Shown piece by piece: positions 17,655 to 26,600 of a stretch of DNA of 64,000 bases (the stretch's first letter is position 1; the number at the start of each line of letters is the position of its first letter). The DNA comes from Hymenobacter jejuensis (GTDB lineage: Bacteria; Bacteroidota; Bacteroidia; Cytophagales; Hymenobacteraceae): the NCBI RefSeq assembly GCF_006337165.1, contig NZ_CP040896.1, forward strand, positions 3,224,001 to 3,288,000, read 5' to 3'. Both the position numbers and the translations under genes were made by a program. The notes under the pieces were generated by a model. It did no database searches, was not told where the DNA came from, and saw only the letters and a program-made list of their open reading frames with translations.

Positions 17655-18485
17655 CTAAAAGGGCTGCAGGGGGCCGTAGCTCAACTCCTGCACGATGAAA
17701 TGGGCATAGGGCTGGCGCTTACCATCTGCAACCCAAGCGCCTTCCAGCACGGTGGGCACGCGCACGCCTTGTATTTCACGGTATTGGGCCGAGCGCCCTA
17801 TCCATGGCAGTAATTTCTGGTCGCCTTGGTAGCGCTGGGTTTCGCATTGCTCGATTTCGTTTTGCTCGTTGAAGCGCACCAGATACGCGACCGTTTGGCC
17901 TTCGTGCGTCAGCGTCAGCCGGGCCGACTGGTCATCGACGGCGGCCCAACTGACGCGCTCGCTGGGCAACAGATTGGTCGGGAGCCACGTGCTTTCGCCC
18001 AGCCAGCGCAGCAGTTCGCCCTGATCGTAGTGCGGGCCGGCGCCGCGCATGATGGGCACCGCTCCGAGCAGGCGCACCGTGAGGCTGCCACGCCCGCCTA
18101 CGTATTCGTCGCGGGCGATAAATTGCCGGGTGGTGCCTTGCCAGATAAAGCCGGGCGGGTCGGCTACCAGGTATTCTTCCCCTTTGATGTCGATCCAGTC
18201 GCCTTCTAAATCCGTTTTGAACTGCCCGCCGTGGCGCAGGCGCAAGCCGCGTAAGTACGGCTGGCCATCGCGCAGCACGTGGCGGAAGTAGCGCTGCACC
18301 GGCGCGGGCAGCCCTTCGAGCTGGGATTCGTGGTAGATGCGGGTGGAAACGTCCGTCAATTGGGCAAAAAGCCGCTCCACATCCCGGCGTAGTCGCCGGG
18401 CTGCTGCCTTCCGGCCCAGCACAATACCCGCCACGGAAGTAGCCAGCGCCGCGGAAACCAGCAACCAAGTGGCTTTCTTTTTCAT
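17655..18485 (-). CDS. DUF6544/DUF6920-like protein with N-terminal membrane anchor
   Basis: 276 residues from MKKKATWLLVSAALAT (18485); the frame extends upstream to 18581 but this start gives a signal or anchor sequence. The conserved core is LPAPVQRYFRHVLRDGQP, LRLRHGGQF, YVGGRGSLTVRLLGAVPI and STWLPTNLLPS, characteristic of a family of unknown function annotated as DUF6544/DUF6920. No catalytic residues are known to me. Its promoter region carries a perfect TGAC-GAAA-GTCA palindrome and a -7 box at the same 33-bp spacing as ccoNO and ccoI, which places this uncharacterised gene in the putative oxygen/redox regulon. Confidence 0.8.
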   Translation of the reverse strand: MKKKATWLLVSAALATSVAGIVLGRKAAARRLRRDVERLFAQLTDVSTRIYHESQLEGLPAPVQRYFRHVLRDGQPYLRGLRLRHGGQFKTDLEGDWIDIKGEEYLVADPPGFIWQGTTRQFIARDEYVGGRGSLTVRLLGAVPIMRGAGPHYDQGELLRWLGESTWLPTNLLPSERVSWAAVDDQSARLTLTHEGQTVAYLVRFNEQNEIEQCETQRYQGDQKLLPWIGRSAQYREIQGVRVPTVLEGAWVADGKRQPYAHFIVQELSYGPLQPF

Positions 18486-18556
18486 GATTATATAAGTGAT
18501 TGGTATAGAACAAGTTATGAAAAAGTGCCGCGTAGCTTTTACAGCGAAGCACAGCG

Positions 18557-18621
18557 CAAAGGTGCAACAGCCCTCAAGCATCGGCCATGACGAAAGTCAG
18601 GCGGTAACCCAGTATACTTCA
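18557..18621 (-). promoter_or_regulatory. Promoter of the DUF6544-like gene with CRP/FNR-like site
   Basis: On the minus strand: -7-like CACCTTTG at 18557-18564 and palindrome TGAC-TTTC-GTCA at 18588-18599, centres 33 bp apart. The 12-mer is identical to the ccoNO proximal site. A very weak second copy (TGAA-GTAT-ACTG) lies 22 bp upstream at 18610-18621. Confidence 0.7.
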
Positions 18622-18733
18622 TGGACTTACCTCGGGCGGAGTTTGCCAAACCGCTCGATAGGGGACGCTCGTCGGGGCCCGACGGGAGAAAGAAAATCCC
18701 GTACATTCAGCCACCAACCAGATGCCGTTGCTT

Positions 18734-19726
18734 ATGAGCCTTCGCATTCCCTACATGCAACTCCAGCAGGAGCTGAAGCGCGTGTTGCTCTCACTTTCTT
18801 TTTCGGAAACCAAAGCCGAGCATTGCGCTACGGTGTTTGCGCAAAACAGCCGCGACGGCGTGTATACCCACGGGCTCAACCGCTTCCCGACGTTTGTGCA
18901 CGCCATCCGAAACGGCTGGGTGCAACCCTCAGCCGACCCGACTTGCATCGAACAAAACGGCGCGCTTGAGCGCTGGGATGGCCACCTGGCGCCCGGCGTG
19001 TATAGCGCCAGCCTGTGCATGGAACGGGCCATCGCGCTGGCCCAAACCCACGGAATTGGCTGCGTAGCCCTGCGCAACACCAACCACTGGATGCGCGGCG
19101 GCACTTACGGCTGGCAGGCCGCCGACGCCGGCTGCATCGGTATTTGCTTTACCAACACCATCGCCAACGTGACGCCGTGGGGTGGTACCGGGCCGCGGCT
19201 GGGCAACAACCCGCTGGTAATTGCCGTGCCCCGCGGCTCGGAGCCGCCTGTGGTGCTGGATATGGCTCTGTCGCAGTATTCGTTTGGCAAGCTCAGCACC
19301 TACGCCAGCCGGCAGGAGCCGCTGCCCGTGCCGGGCGGCTACGACCAAGAGGGCAACTTGAGCACCGACGCGGCCGAAATTATGGCGTCGCAGCGCGGGC
19401 TGCCCATTGGCTTCTGGAAAGGCTCGGGACTGTCGCTGGTGCTGGATGTGCTGCTGACGGCCCTAAGCGGCGGACGCTCCACGGCCGCCATTACGCAGTC
19501 GGGCGCGGAGTATGGGGTGTCGCAGTGCTTCATCGCAATTCGGCAGCCCGAACTACATACCTCGCTGATTGAAGAAATTCTGCGCTACACCAAATCGGAC
19601 GGCGAAGGGCAACCCAGCGGCAAAGTATTCTATCCCGGCGAGCAATCGCTGGCCACCCGCCACGACAACCTTTTACACGGCATTCCGGTGCAGGAAGATA
19701 TCTGGCAGCAGGTATTGGAAATGTAG
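18734..19726 (+). CDS. Ldh/YiaK-family NAD(P)-dependent 2-hydroxyacid dehydrogenase
   Basis: About 330 residues from ATG 18734 (an in-frame ATG at 18722 adds four residues). Sequence blocks FAQNSRDGVYTHGLNRFP, GIGCVALRNTNHWMRGG, GICFTNTIANVTPWGG, LGNNPLVIAVPR and FWKGSGLSLVLDVLL match the malate/L-lactate dehydrogenase-like family, closest to 2,3-diketo-L-gulonate reductase (YiaK/DlgD). The His in NTNHW is the expected catalytic residue. The usual partner genes for diketogulonate or ureidoglycolate use are absent nearby, so the substrate is uncertain. It is convergent with the TonB receptor gene. Confidence 0.88.
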   Translation: MSLRIPYMQLQQELKRVLLSLSFSETKAEHCATVFAQNSRDGVYTHGLNRFPTFVHAIRNGWVQPSADPTCIEQNGALERWDGHLAPGVYSASLCMERAIALAQTHGIGCVALRNTNHWMRGGTYGWQAADAGCIGICFTNTIANVTPWGGTGPRLGNNPLVIAVPRGSEPPVVLDMALSQYSFGKLSTYASRQEPLPVPGGYDQEGNLSTDAAEIMASQRGLPIGFWKGSGLSLVLDVLLTALSGGRSTAAITQSGAEYGVSQCFIAIRQPELHTSLIEEILRYTKSDGEGQPSGKVFYPGEQSLATRHDNLLHGIPVQEDIWQQVLEM

Positions 19727-19751
19727 CAGTGCGCCGGGCGCTATGATATAC

Positions 19752-22202
19752 TCAGCCAGCGCGGCGCTTTTCGTCCTCGGCGCTGCCGGTGCGTTTGCGG
19801 GCAGGCGTTACCGTATCGCTGCCGAAGCGGTAGCTAAACGAAAGCGTCGCCACCCGCGTGTCGAGCCGCTGATACAGCGATTCTACGTAGTTGTCGTAGG
19901 TGGAAGTAGCGTGCAGCGTGGCGGTATAAAACAAGTCGGTGGCGTTGAGCTTGAGTGTGCCCTTGCGGTTCCATACGGCTTTTTGCAGGCCAAGAGAAAC
20001 CTGCCCATTTGGCCTAGTATCCAAGAAGCCGTACTGCTCGCGCGACTGGTAGCGGCCGTTGAGCTCGGCCGACCAGCCCTGGCCGAAGGTCAAGGTACTG
20101 GTGCTGCTCAGGTTGAAGGCCGGGCGGCCTTTGTCCAGGGCCGTGCCGGCCAGGTGGCCCACGAAGCGGCTGTAGTAGAACACGCCGTTGTTGTAGACGC
20201 TCCACCACTTGGCAAGCTCGACGGGCGCCGTCAGCGTCAGGGCGTAATAATACTGTTTGCCCAGGTTCGCGCTGGTTACCACCACCTTATTGCCTGCTTC
20301 CGGCTGCACTACCCCCACGATGGGGTTGCTGGTGATGCTGTAGCTCAGGCCGGTGCTGAATTTTTGCTTGTAAGTATGCGTCAGCTCGAAGTTGTAGCTC
20401 GTCTGCGGGCGTAGGGACGGGTTGCCGGCACCCGAAGTGGTGGGATCGCTGTAAATGCGGAAGGGGTTGAGCTGCCCATAAGAAGGCCGATCGATGCGCC
20501 GGCTCAAGGACAGCGATACTTCGTGCTTATCGTTGATCGTTTGCTTGGCGGCGGCACTCGGGAAAAGCTGGGCGTAATTGCGTCTAAAACCCACATTGCC
20601 AACTTCTTGGTTGCCAATGGCTTTCGTTTGTTCGGCGCGCAGCCCGGCTTGCAACGTCAGGCGGGCGTAGGTACGCGTCAGGTCGAGGTAACCTGCGTAA
20701 ATGTTTTCGGTGTAACGGAAATGGTTGGTTTGCCCCGCGTCCACCGAGTCGCGGCCGTCGCGGGTTATCAAAAAGACCACGTCGTTGTCCGATGATACCC
20801 TGCTGGCCTTGCCGCCCGCTTCCAGCACAAAGTCTTTCGAAACCGGATGCGTGTAATCCACCTTTACCGACTGGATGGTGAGCGCACCGGCCTGCTTCAC
20901 GCGCAGCAACGAAGGCGAAGCGATTGGCACTTCATAAAAGGTGTTCAGGTGCTGCTGCCGATCGGTGGTGTAGCGCGCGTAATCGACGTCGGCACTCAGC
21001 TCGCGCTTGCCACTTGCGGCCGCAAACGTGTGGCGAAAATTGAGGTTGGCCGCGCCGTTGGGCGAGTGAAAGTCGCGCGTTTTGTCGGTGCGGTTTTGGG
21101 CCAGCAACGACTGGTCGGCCCGAAAGAGTTGGGTAGTATTGTAGCCTGCCTGCTCCAAATGACTCCTCAATCCGCTCACCACGGCCCCAATCACTGTGCG
21201 CTCGGAGAGGGTATAATCGAGGCCCACTTTCCAAGTGTGCGTGTGGGTGTGATTGACGATTTTATTGAACAGATCGCTGCGGCTGGTCACCACTTCGGCC
21301 ACCGAAAAATCGCGGTGGTTGGTGATTTTCACGAAATCCTGCCGGTTGGCGTAGTTGTAGGAGCCAAAGAGGTTGACTTTTTGGTGGCGGTGGTTGAGCG
21401 CGAGGCCGCTGGTGAACTTGCCGTACTGGCCGCGGCCGTAGGCGGCGTTGGCGCTGCCGTTGGTGCCCTGGCGCTGGTCTTTCTTCAGGTTGATGGCAAT
21501 GATGCCGGCCCCGCCCTGCGCGTCGTACTTGGCCGGCGGGTTGGTGATCAGCTCGATGCTTTGCAGCTGCTCGGCCGGCAGGGCCCGCAGGTACTCGGCC
21601 AGCTCGCTGCCGCTCATCGGCTGGCGCTTGCCGTCGATGAGCACCAACAGGCCTTGTTTGCCGCGCAGGGCCAGGTTGTCGTTGCCGTCCACGGTCACGC
21701 CCGGGGCCCGGGCCAGCACGTCGAGCGTGGTGTTGCCGGCGGCCAGCGCCGAGCCGGCCACGTTGACGACGGTGCGGTCGGCCTGGTGCTCGAACAGGGG
21801 CTTTTGGCCCACCACCGTCACTTCCTTCAGCTGCGTAGCCCCGCTGGCCGATAGTACCAATGCAGGTATATCTACTTCATGGCCAGTTACTTCTGTTGGT
21901 GCGCTCCAACGGCGCACAAAACCCACTTGCGAAGCCGAGACCAAGTAGCGTCCCGGCCGCACCTGCTCGAAGCGAAACCGGCCTTGAGCATCGCTAAACT
22001 CGTTTTTGACCACCGCCGAATCGGTAGTGCGGTGTAGCGTAATCGTGGCTAGTTCGAGGCCCGCGGCGGTAGGGGTTTGCACCAGGCCGGTGATCGCGCC
22101 GAGGCCCTGTGCCCGGCTGGTGGGAGCAGTCAAAGCCAACAAAACCGTGACTCCTAGCGGTAAACCAAGCCGCTTGAAGAGGGGAGAGGAGAAAAGAAGC
22201 AT
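19752..22202 (-). CDS. TonB-dependent outer membrane receptor (CarboxypepD_reg / OMP_b-brl_3)
   Basis: 816 residues. A signal peptide (LPLGVTVLLALTAPTSRA) is followed by a carboxypeptidase-regulatory-like domain (about 35-115), a plug domain (EVTVVGQKPLFEHQADRTV, then RGKQGLLVLIDGKRQPM) and a beta barrel of the OMP_b-brl_3 type common in Bacteroidota. It is not a SusC protein and lacks a SusD partner. It follows cusB on the same strand after a 197-bp gap with a 47-nt perfect palindrome. Given its place behind a metal efflux operon it may handle a metal or metallophore, but the ligand cannot be read from sequence. Confidence 0.9.
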   Translation of the reverse strand: MLLFSSPLFKRLGLPLGVTVLLALTAPTSRAQGLGAITGLVQTPTAAGLELATITLHRTTDSAVVKNEFSDAQGRFRFEQVRPGRYLVSASQVGFVRRWSAPTEVTGHEVDIPALVLSASGATQLKEVTVVGQKPLFEHQADRTVVNVAGSALAAGNTTLDVLARAPGVTVDGNDNLALRGKQGLLVLIDGKRQPMSGSELAEYLRALPAEQLQSIELITNPPAKYDAQGGAGIIAINLKKDQRQGTNGSANAAYGRGQYGKFTSGLALNHRHQKVNLFGSYNYANRQDFVKITNHRDFSVAEVVTSRSDLFNKIVNHTHTHTWKVGLDYTLSERTVIGAVVSGLRSHLEQAGYNTTQLFRADQSLLAQNRTDKTRDFHSPNGAANLNFRHTFAAASGKRELSADVDYARYTTDRQQHLNTFYEVPIASPSLLRVKQAGALTIQSVKVDYTHPVSKDFVLEAGGKASRVSSDNDVVFLITRDGRDSVDAGQTNHFRYTENIYAGYLDLTRTYARLTLQAGLRAEQTKAIGNQEVGNVGFRRNYAQLFPSAAAKQTINDKHEVSLSLSRRIDRPSYGQLNPFRIYSDPTTSGAGNPSLRPQTSYNFELTHTYKQKFSTGLSYSITSNPIVGVVQPEAGNKVVVTSANLGKQYYYALTLTAPVELAKWWSVYNNGVFYYSRFVGHLAGTALDKGRPAFNLSSTSTLTFGQGWSAELNGRYQSREQYGFLDTRPNGQVSLGLQKAVWNRKGTLKLNATDLFYTATLHATSTYDNYVESLYQRLDTRVATLSFSYRFGSDTVTPARKRTGSAEDEKRRAG

Positions 22203-22334
22203 AGGCCAGCGCGTGAAGGGTTTGGAGAAGGGACAACCCTTTCTCGCGCAGGCTGCAACACCCGGGCAAAAGTTAGCCGCGATCTTACTCTATTTCACGA
22301 GCTTACGGAAATTCTATTACTTTCAGTAGTTTGA

Positions 22335-22381
22335 GTATCAAAATGTATCTGTTTGATAATCAAACAGATACATTTTGATAC
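22335..22381. repeat. Perfect 47-nt palindrome between cusB and the TonB receptor gene
   Basis: Positions 22335-22357 and 22359-22381 are exact inverse complements around A22358. The innermost part, GTTTGAT and ATCAAAC, shows the core of the dispersed 27-nt family, here with extended arms. It starts 19 nt after the cusB stop and is well placed to end or process the efflux transcript. Confidence 0.8.
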
Positions 22382-22399
22382 TGATTTCGCCATTAGTAC

Positions 22400-23605
22400 C
22401 TATTCCTCCGTGCTTTGGCCTTTACTACGTTCGGCGTCGAGGAAATATGCCCCCTGGCGGACTAAGTGCGTGGTATCGGGCAGGGATTCGAGCGGCACTA
22501 CGGCCACGTCGCCGTGGGCGGTGGCGCCGGGGCGCACCTTCACGCGCCGGAAGGTGGCGGTGCTGTCGGTGGCCGCCGTCCGGACGTAGACGTAGCTCAA
22601 CTCACCAGCCTGAATTACAGCCTCTTCGGGCAGAGTGCGGGCTTGGGCGCCAGCCGTCTGGAGGCGGGCCGCTACATACTGACCGGGGAGCAGATTGGCA
22701 GCGTCCGTGCCTTCGAGGTGGGCGTGCACGGCGATGGTGCGAGCGTCGTTGTCGAACGCTTTGCCTACCAGAAACACGCGGGCGTGCAGCACCTCGCCCG
22801 GCGTTCGGCGGCTGGGCACCGTGAACAGAATGGGCTGGCCTACCCGCACTCGGGCAATGTCTTTCTCAAACACCTTGAGTTGCAGGTGCAAATCGGAGCG
22901 ATCGACCACTTCCAATAGCACGTCTTGGGGGTTTACAAACTGGCCGGGATTGATGTTGATGGTCGTGACGTAGCCTCCCAGCGGCGTTATGAGGTTCACC
23001 GTGGGCTGGATGTGGCCGGTAGCTGCGAGGCGGGTTGGTGAAATATTAAGTTGGGCCAGTTGGGCCGCGAGGCTGCGCACGGCGGCCTGCTCGGTGGCGT
23101 AGTCGGCTTGGGCTTGCTGAAGCTTGCGTTTGGCTCCCACATCTTCTACGTCCAGAATGCGTTGGCGCTCAAGTTCTTGGGTAAGAAACCGCACATGGGC
23201 GCGGCTTTGCAGATAGTCCTGTTGCAGCTTGAGGTAATCGGGGTGGCGCAACACGGCTACCACGGCACCTTTGGCCACATGCTGACCGGGCAGCACCTTC
23301 ACCTGCTGCACGTAGCCGCCCAACACGGCCGAAATAGACACGATGTTTTGGGGCGGCACATCGATAACGCCGTTGGCCAGCACTTCGGAAGCCATGCTCT
23401 GGCGCGTAAAGCCGCCCAGGCCGATGCCCGCCGCCTGCATTTGCGCCGCCGAAATCGTCACCTGATCGGGGTTGGCCGGGGCAGCGGGCGGGGCGGGCGG
23501 CGTCGCGCCCTCGGCTTCCGAAGAAGCGCCCCCGTGGCAGGACGCCAGCATCCCAACCAGCAAGGGCAACGGCAGCAGACGAAGCGCAGAAAGCAAATAG
23601 TTCAT
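22400..23605 (-). CDS. cusB: RND efflux periplasmic adaptor (CusB/CzcB-like lipoprotein)
   Basis: 401 residues. A signal peptide ends in a lipobox (VGMLASCHGG), so the protein is a membrane-anchored lipoprotein. The membrane-fusion fold is visible: barrel-sandwich (VSISAVLGGYVQQVKVLPGQ, VVAVLRHPDYLKLQQ), a coiled hairpin (about 140-185), the second half (TPLGGYVTTININPGQFV) and beta-barrel (GKAFDNDARTIAVHAH). It links the inner membrane pump to the outer membrane factor. Encoded 28 nt after cusA-tolC on the same strand. No clear Met-rich N-terminal copper site is present, so Cu, Ag, Co, Zn or Cd are all possible substrates. Confidence 0.9.
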   Translation of the reverse strand: MNYLLSALRLLPLPLLVGMLASCHGGASSEAEGATPPAPPAAPANPDQVTISAAQMQAAGIGLGGFTRQSMASEVLANGVIDVPPQNIVSISAVLGGYVQQVKVLPGQHVAKGAVVAVLRHPDYLKLQQDYLQSRAHVRFLTQELERQRILDVEDVGAKRKLQQAQADYATEQAAVRSLAAQLAQLNISPTRLAATGHIQPTVNLITPLGGYVTTININPGQFVNPQDVLLEVVDRSDLHLQLKVFEKDIARVRVGQPILFTVPSRRTPGEVLHARVFLVGKAFDNDARTIAVHAHLEGTDAANLLPGQYVAARLQTAGAQARTLPEEAVIQAGELSYVYVRTAATDSTATFRRVKVRPGATAHGDVAVVPLESLPDTTHLVRQGAYFLDAERSKGQSTEE

Positions 23606-23633
23606 GGCAAGTAGGTCAACGGCAAGTACTGGC

Positions 23634-26600
23634 TTAGTCGGTGCCGGCCAGGGCTTGTAGGCTGAGAATGAAATCGTTGTATTGGCGCACCTGATCGAGG
23701 TAGGCCTGCTGAATCTGCCAGGCGGGCTCGGTGTTCACCACGTACGTCACGTAGTCGATATCGCCGGCCCGGAAGCTTTTTTCGGCCGTAGTCAGAATAA
23801 GCTGCGCCTGCGGCAAGCCATACTTTTCGTAATAATCGAGCGAAGTTCGTGCCCGGCGCAGGTGCTGACGGAGCGCACCCAGTTGGCCCGTAAGCTGAGT
23901 GGTCGCGTATGCTAATTCATTGTCGGCCAGCTGCTCACCTAAGCGGGCGGCAGCCACGCGGGCGCGTTGCGCCCCACCCAGCAACGGCACCGACAGGCCC
24001 GCTTGCGCCACCTGGTAGCCGTTGGTTTTGTTGATGCTCTGGTTGAAATAGCCCAGCCGCACATCGGGCAGGCGCCGCAGCTGCTCCACGCGGGTTTGCT
24101 GCCTGCTGACGGTAGCCTGCTGGCGGAGCAGCCCCAACGTAGGGTTGGTTTCGGGTGAAAGAGCCGCCGTATCCGCGGCGGCTAGCGGGGCCACGAAGCT
24201 TTCCGTCGTGTCGATGCGCGCGTTGGGGCCTACACCGAGCAGAACGCCTAGTTGCTGGCGCTGCACGAGCAGGTCGGTGGTCGTGGTGGCTAGGCGGTTT
24301 TGCAGCTCCCGCGCGCGGGCTTCGGCCGACACCTGTTCCAGTCGGTTGGTTTCGCCCACTTGGTACCGGATGCGGGCCGCGCGGGCCGCCCGCCGATACA
24401 GGCTATCCTGACGGCGGAGCAGGGCCGCCCGGCGGTGGGTAAGTAGCAACTGGTAGTAGCTGCTGCGGATGGAAAGGGCCAATTCGCGGCGCTGCACGCG
24501 GGCGCGCTGCTCGGCCGTGAGCGTTTGGCTTTCCAGCAAGCGGCGCTGCGCTGCGTACACGCCCGGCAGCGACGCCTGCTGAATCACGTTGAAGCTTTGG
24601 TCGACGATTGGCCCCGAAATCTGGCCGCGCTGGTAGTCCAGCACCGTGCGCGGCAGGTCGTAGCCGGTGCGGGTAAGCGCGCGCTGTTGCTCCACTTGCA
24701 ACGCAGCCGATTGCAACGAGAGGTTTTGCTTCAAACCCGTCTGCAATGCTTGTTGTAGTGTAAGTATTTGATTGTCAAGTATTTGTTTTTGAGAATTCTG
24801 CGCTTGCCCCGAAAGCGGCAAAACCAATAGCGCCACGATAATGGCAACCGAAACCGGACCCGCCGGGCCGGAAGGCGTGGGCGTGGAAGCTGGCTCGCTT
24901 TCGGGGGTGCCGGGCGTGGGGTCGTCTTTGGTGAAGAGCGTGTAGAGCACTGGCAGCACCAGCAGCGTAAGCAAAGTAGCCGTAATTAATCCGCCGATCA
25001 CCACCGTGGCCAGTGGCTTTTGCACCTCAGCCCCGGCAGAAGTCGAGAGGGCCATCGGCAGAAAGCCCAGGGAAGCCACCGAAGCCGTCAGGAGCACCGG
25101 TCGGAACCGTTCGGCCGTGGCCCGCAGCACCCGTTCCTGCACGTGATGCACTCCGGCTTCTGCTAGTTCGTTGAGGCTGGCTACCAGCACGATGCCGTTC
25201 AGCACGGCCACCCCAAACAAGGCAATAAAGCCCACGCCCGCCGAAATGCTAAACGGCATACCGCGCAGCCACAAAGCCAGCACGCCACCGATGGTCGCCA
25301 GCGGAATGCCGGTAAAAATGAGCAGGGCCTGCTTTACCGAATTGAACGATAAGTAGAGCAGTAAGAAGATGAGCAGCAATGAGATAGGCACCACAATGCT
25401 CAGGCGGGCTTTGGCGCGTTGCAGGTTTTCGAAAGCGCCGCCGTACTGAATGGTGTAGCCCGACGGCAGCTTCAGGCTTGCGTTGAGCTTCTGCTGAATG
25501 TCCTGAACCAGACTCTGCACGTCGCGGCCGCGCACGTTTACGCCAATGTTGATGCGGCGGCGGGCGTCGTCGCGCGAAATCTGGGCGGGCGCGTTGCGGA
25601 AGCGCACTTGCGCCACTTCGTCGAGGGGCACTTTCTGGCCGCCGGGCACATCCACGTACAGGCTGCGGATGTCGTCGAGGCTACGGCGCTGGGTCGAGTC
25701 GAGGCGCAGCACGAGGTCGTAGCGGCGTTCGCCTTCATAGACTTGGCCCGCCACTTCACCTGCAAATGAGGCCCGCAGCAGCGTATTCAGCTCCGATACG
25801 CGCAAGCCGTATTGAGCCAGCTTCTGGCGGTCGTAGGCCACGCGCAGCTGGGGCAGGGCCGCAATTTGCTCCACTTTCAGGTCGCCCACCCCGGCCAGCG
25901 GCCGAATTAGGGCAGCCGCCTGATTGGCCTTCTCGAAAAGGATGCCCAAGTCGTCGCCATAAATCTTGATGCTGATGTCGGATTTGGCACCCGAAATCAG
26001 CTCGTTGAAGCGCATTTGAATGGGCTGCTGAAACTCCAGATTGATGCCCGGCACGTCGGCCAGCGCGTGCTGCATCCGGCCGGCCAGCTCCTCGCGTGAG
26101 TGCGCCGAAGTCCAGTCTTGTTGGTCTTTCAGAATCACCATCTGGTCAGAATCTTCCAACGACATGGGGTCGGTGGGAATTTCGGAAGTGCCGATTTTGC
26201 CCACAATTTGTTCGATTTCCGGAAAGTTCTTGAGCAAGATCTGCTGAATGCGGGTGGTGGTAGCAATGCTCTGGGCCAACGACGAACCCGGTGCGAGCGT
26301 CACGTTCACGGCAAAATCGCCCTCGTCGAGCTGCGGAATAAACTCGCCGCCCATGCGCGTAAACAGCCAGCCTGCTACCGCCAGCAAGCCCACGGCGAGG
26401 GCAACGACCACCGCCCGCCAGCGCAGCGCGCCTTTGATAAGAGGCGAGTAGCCGCGGTGCAATGCCTTCATGATGCGGTCGGCGAGGGTGCCTTCCTCCT
26501 TGATGTCCTTGCGCAGCGCCCACGCCGATACGGCCGGTACGTAGGTCAGGCACAGCAACATAGCGCCCACAATGGCAAAGCTCACGGTCAGGGCCATCGG

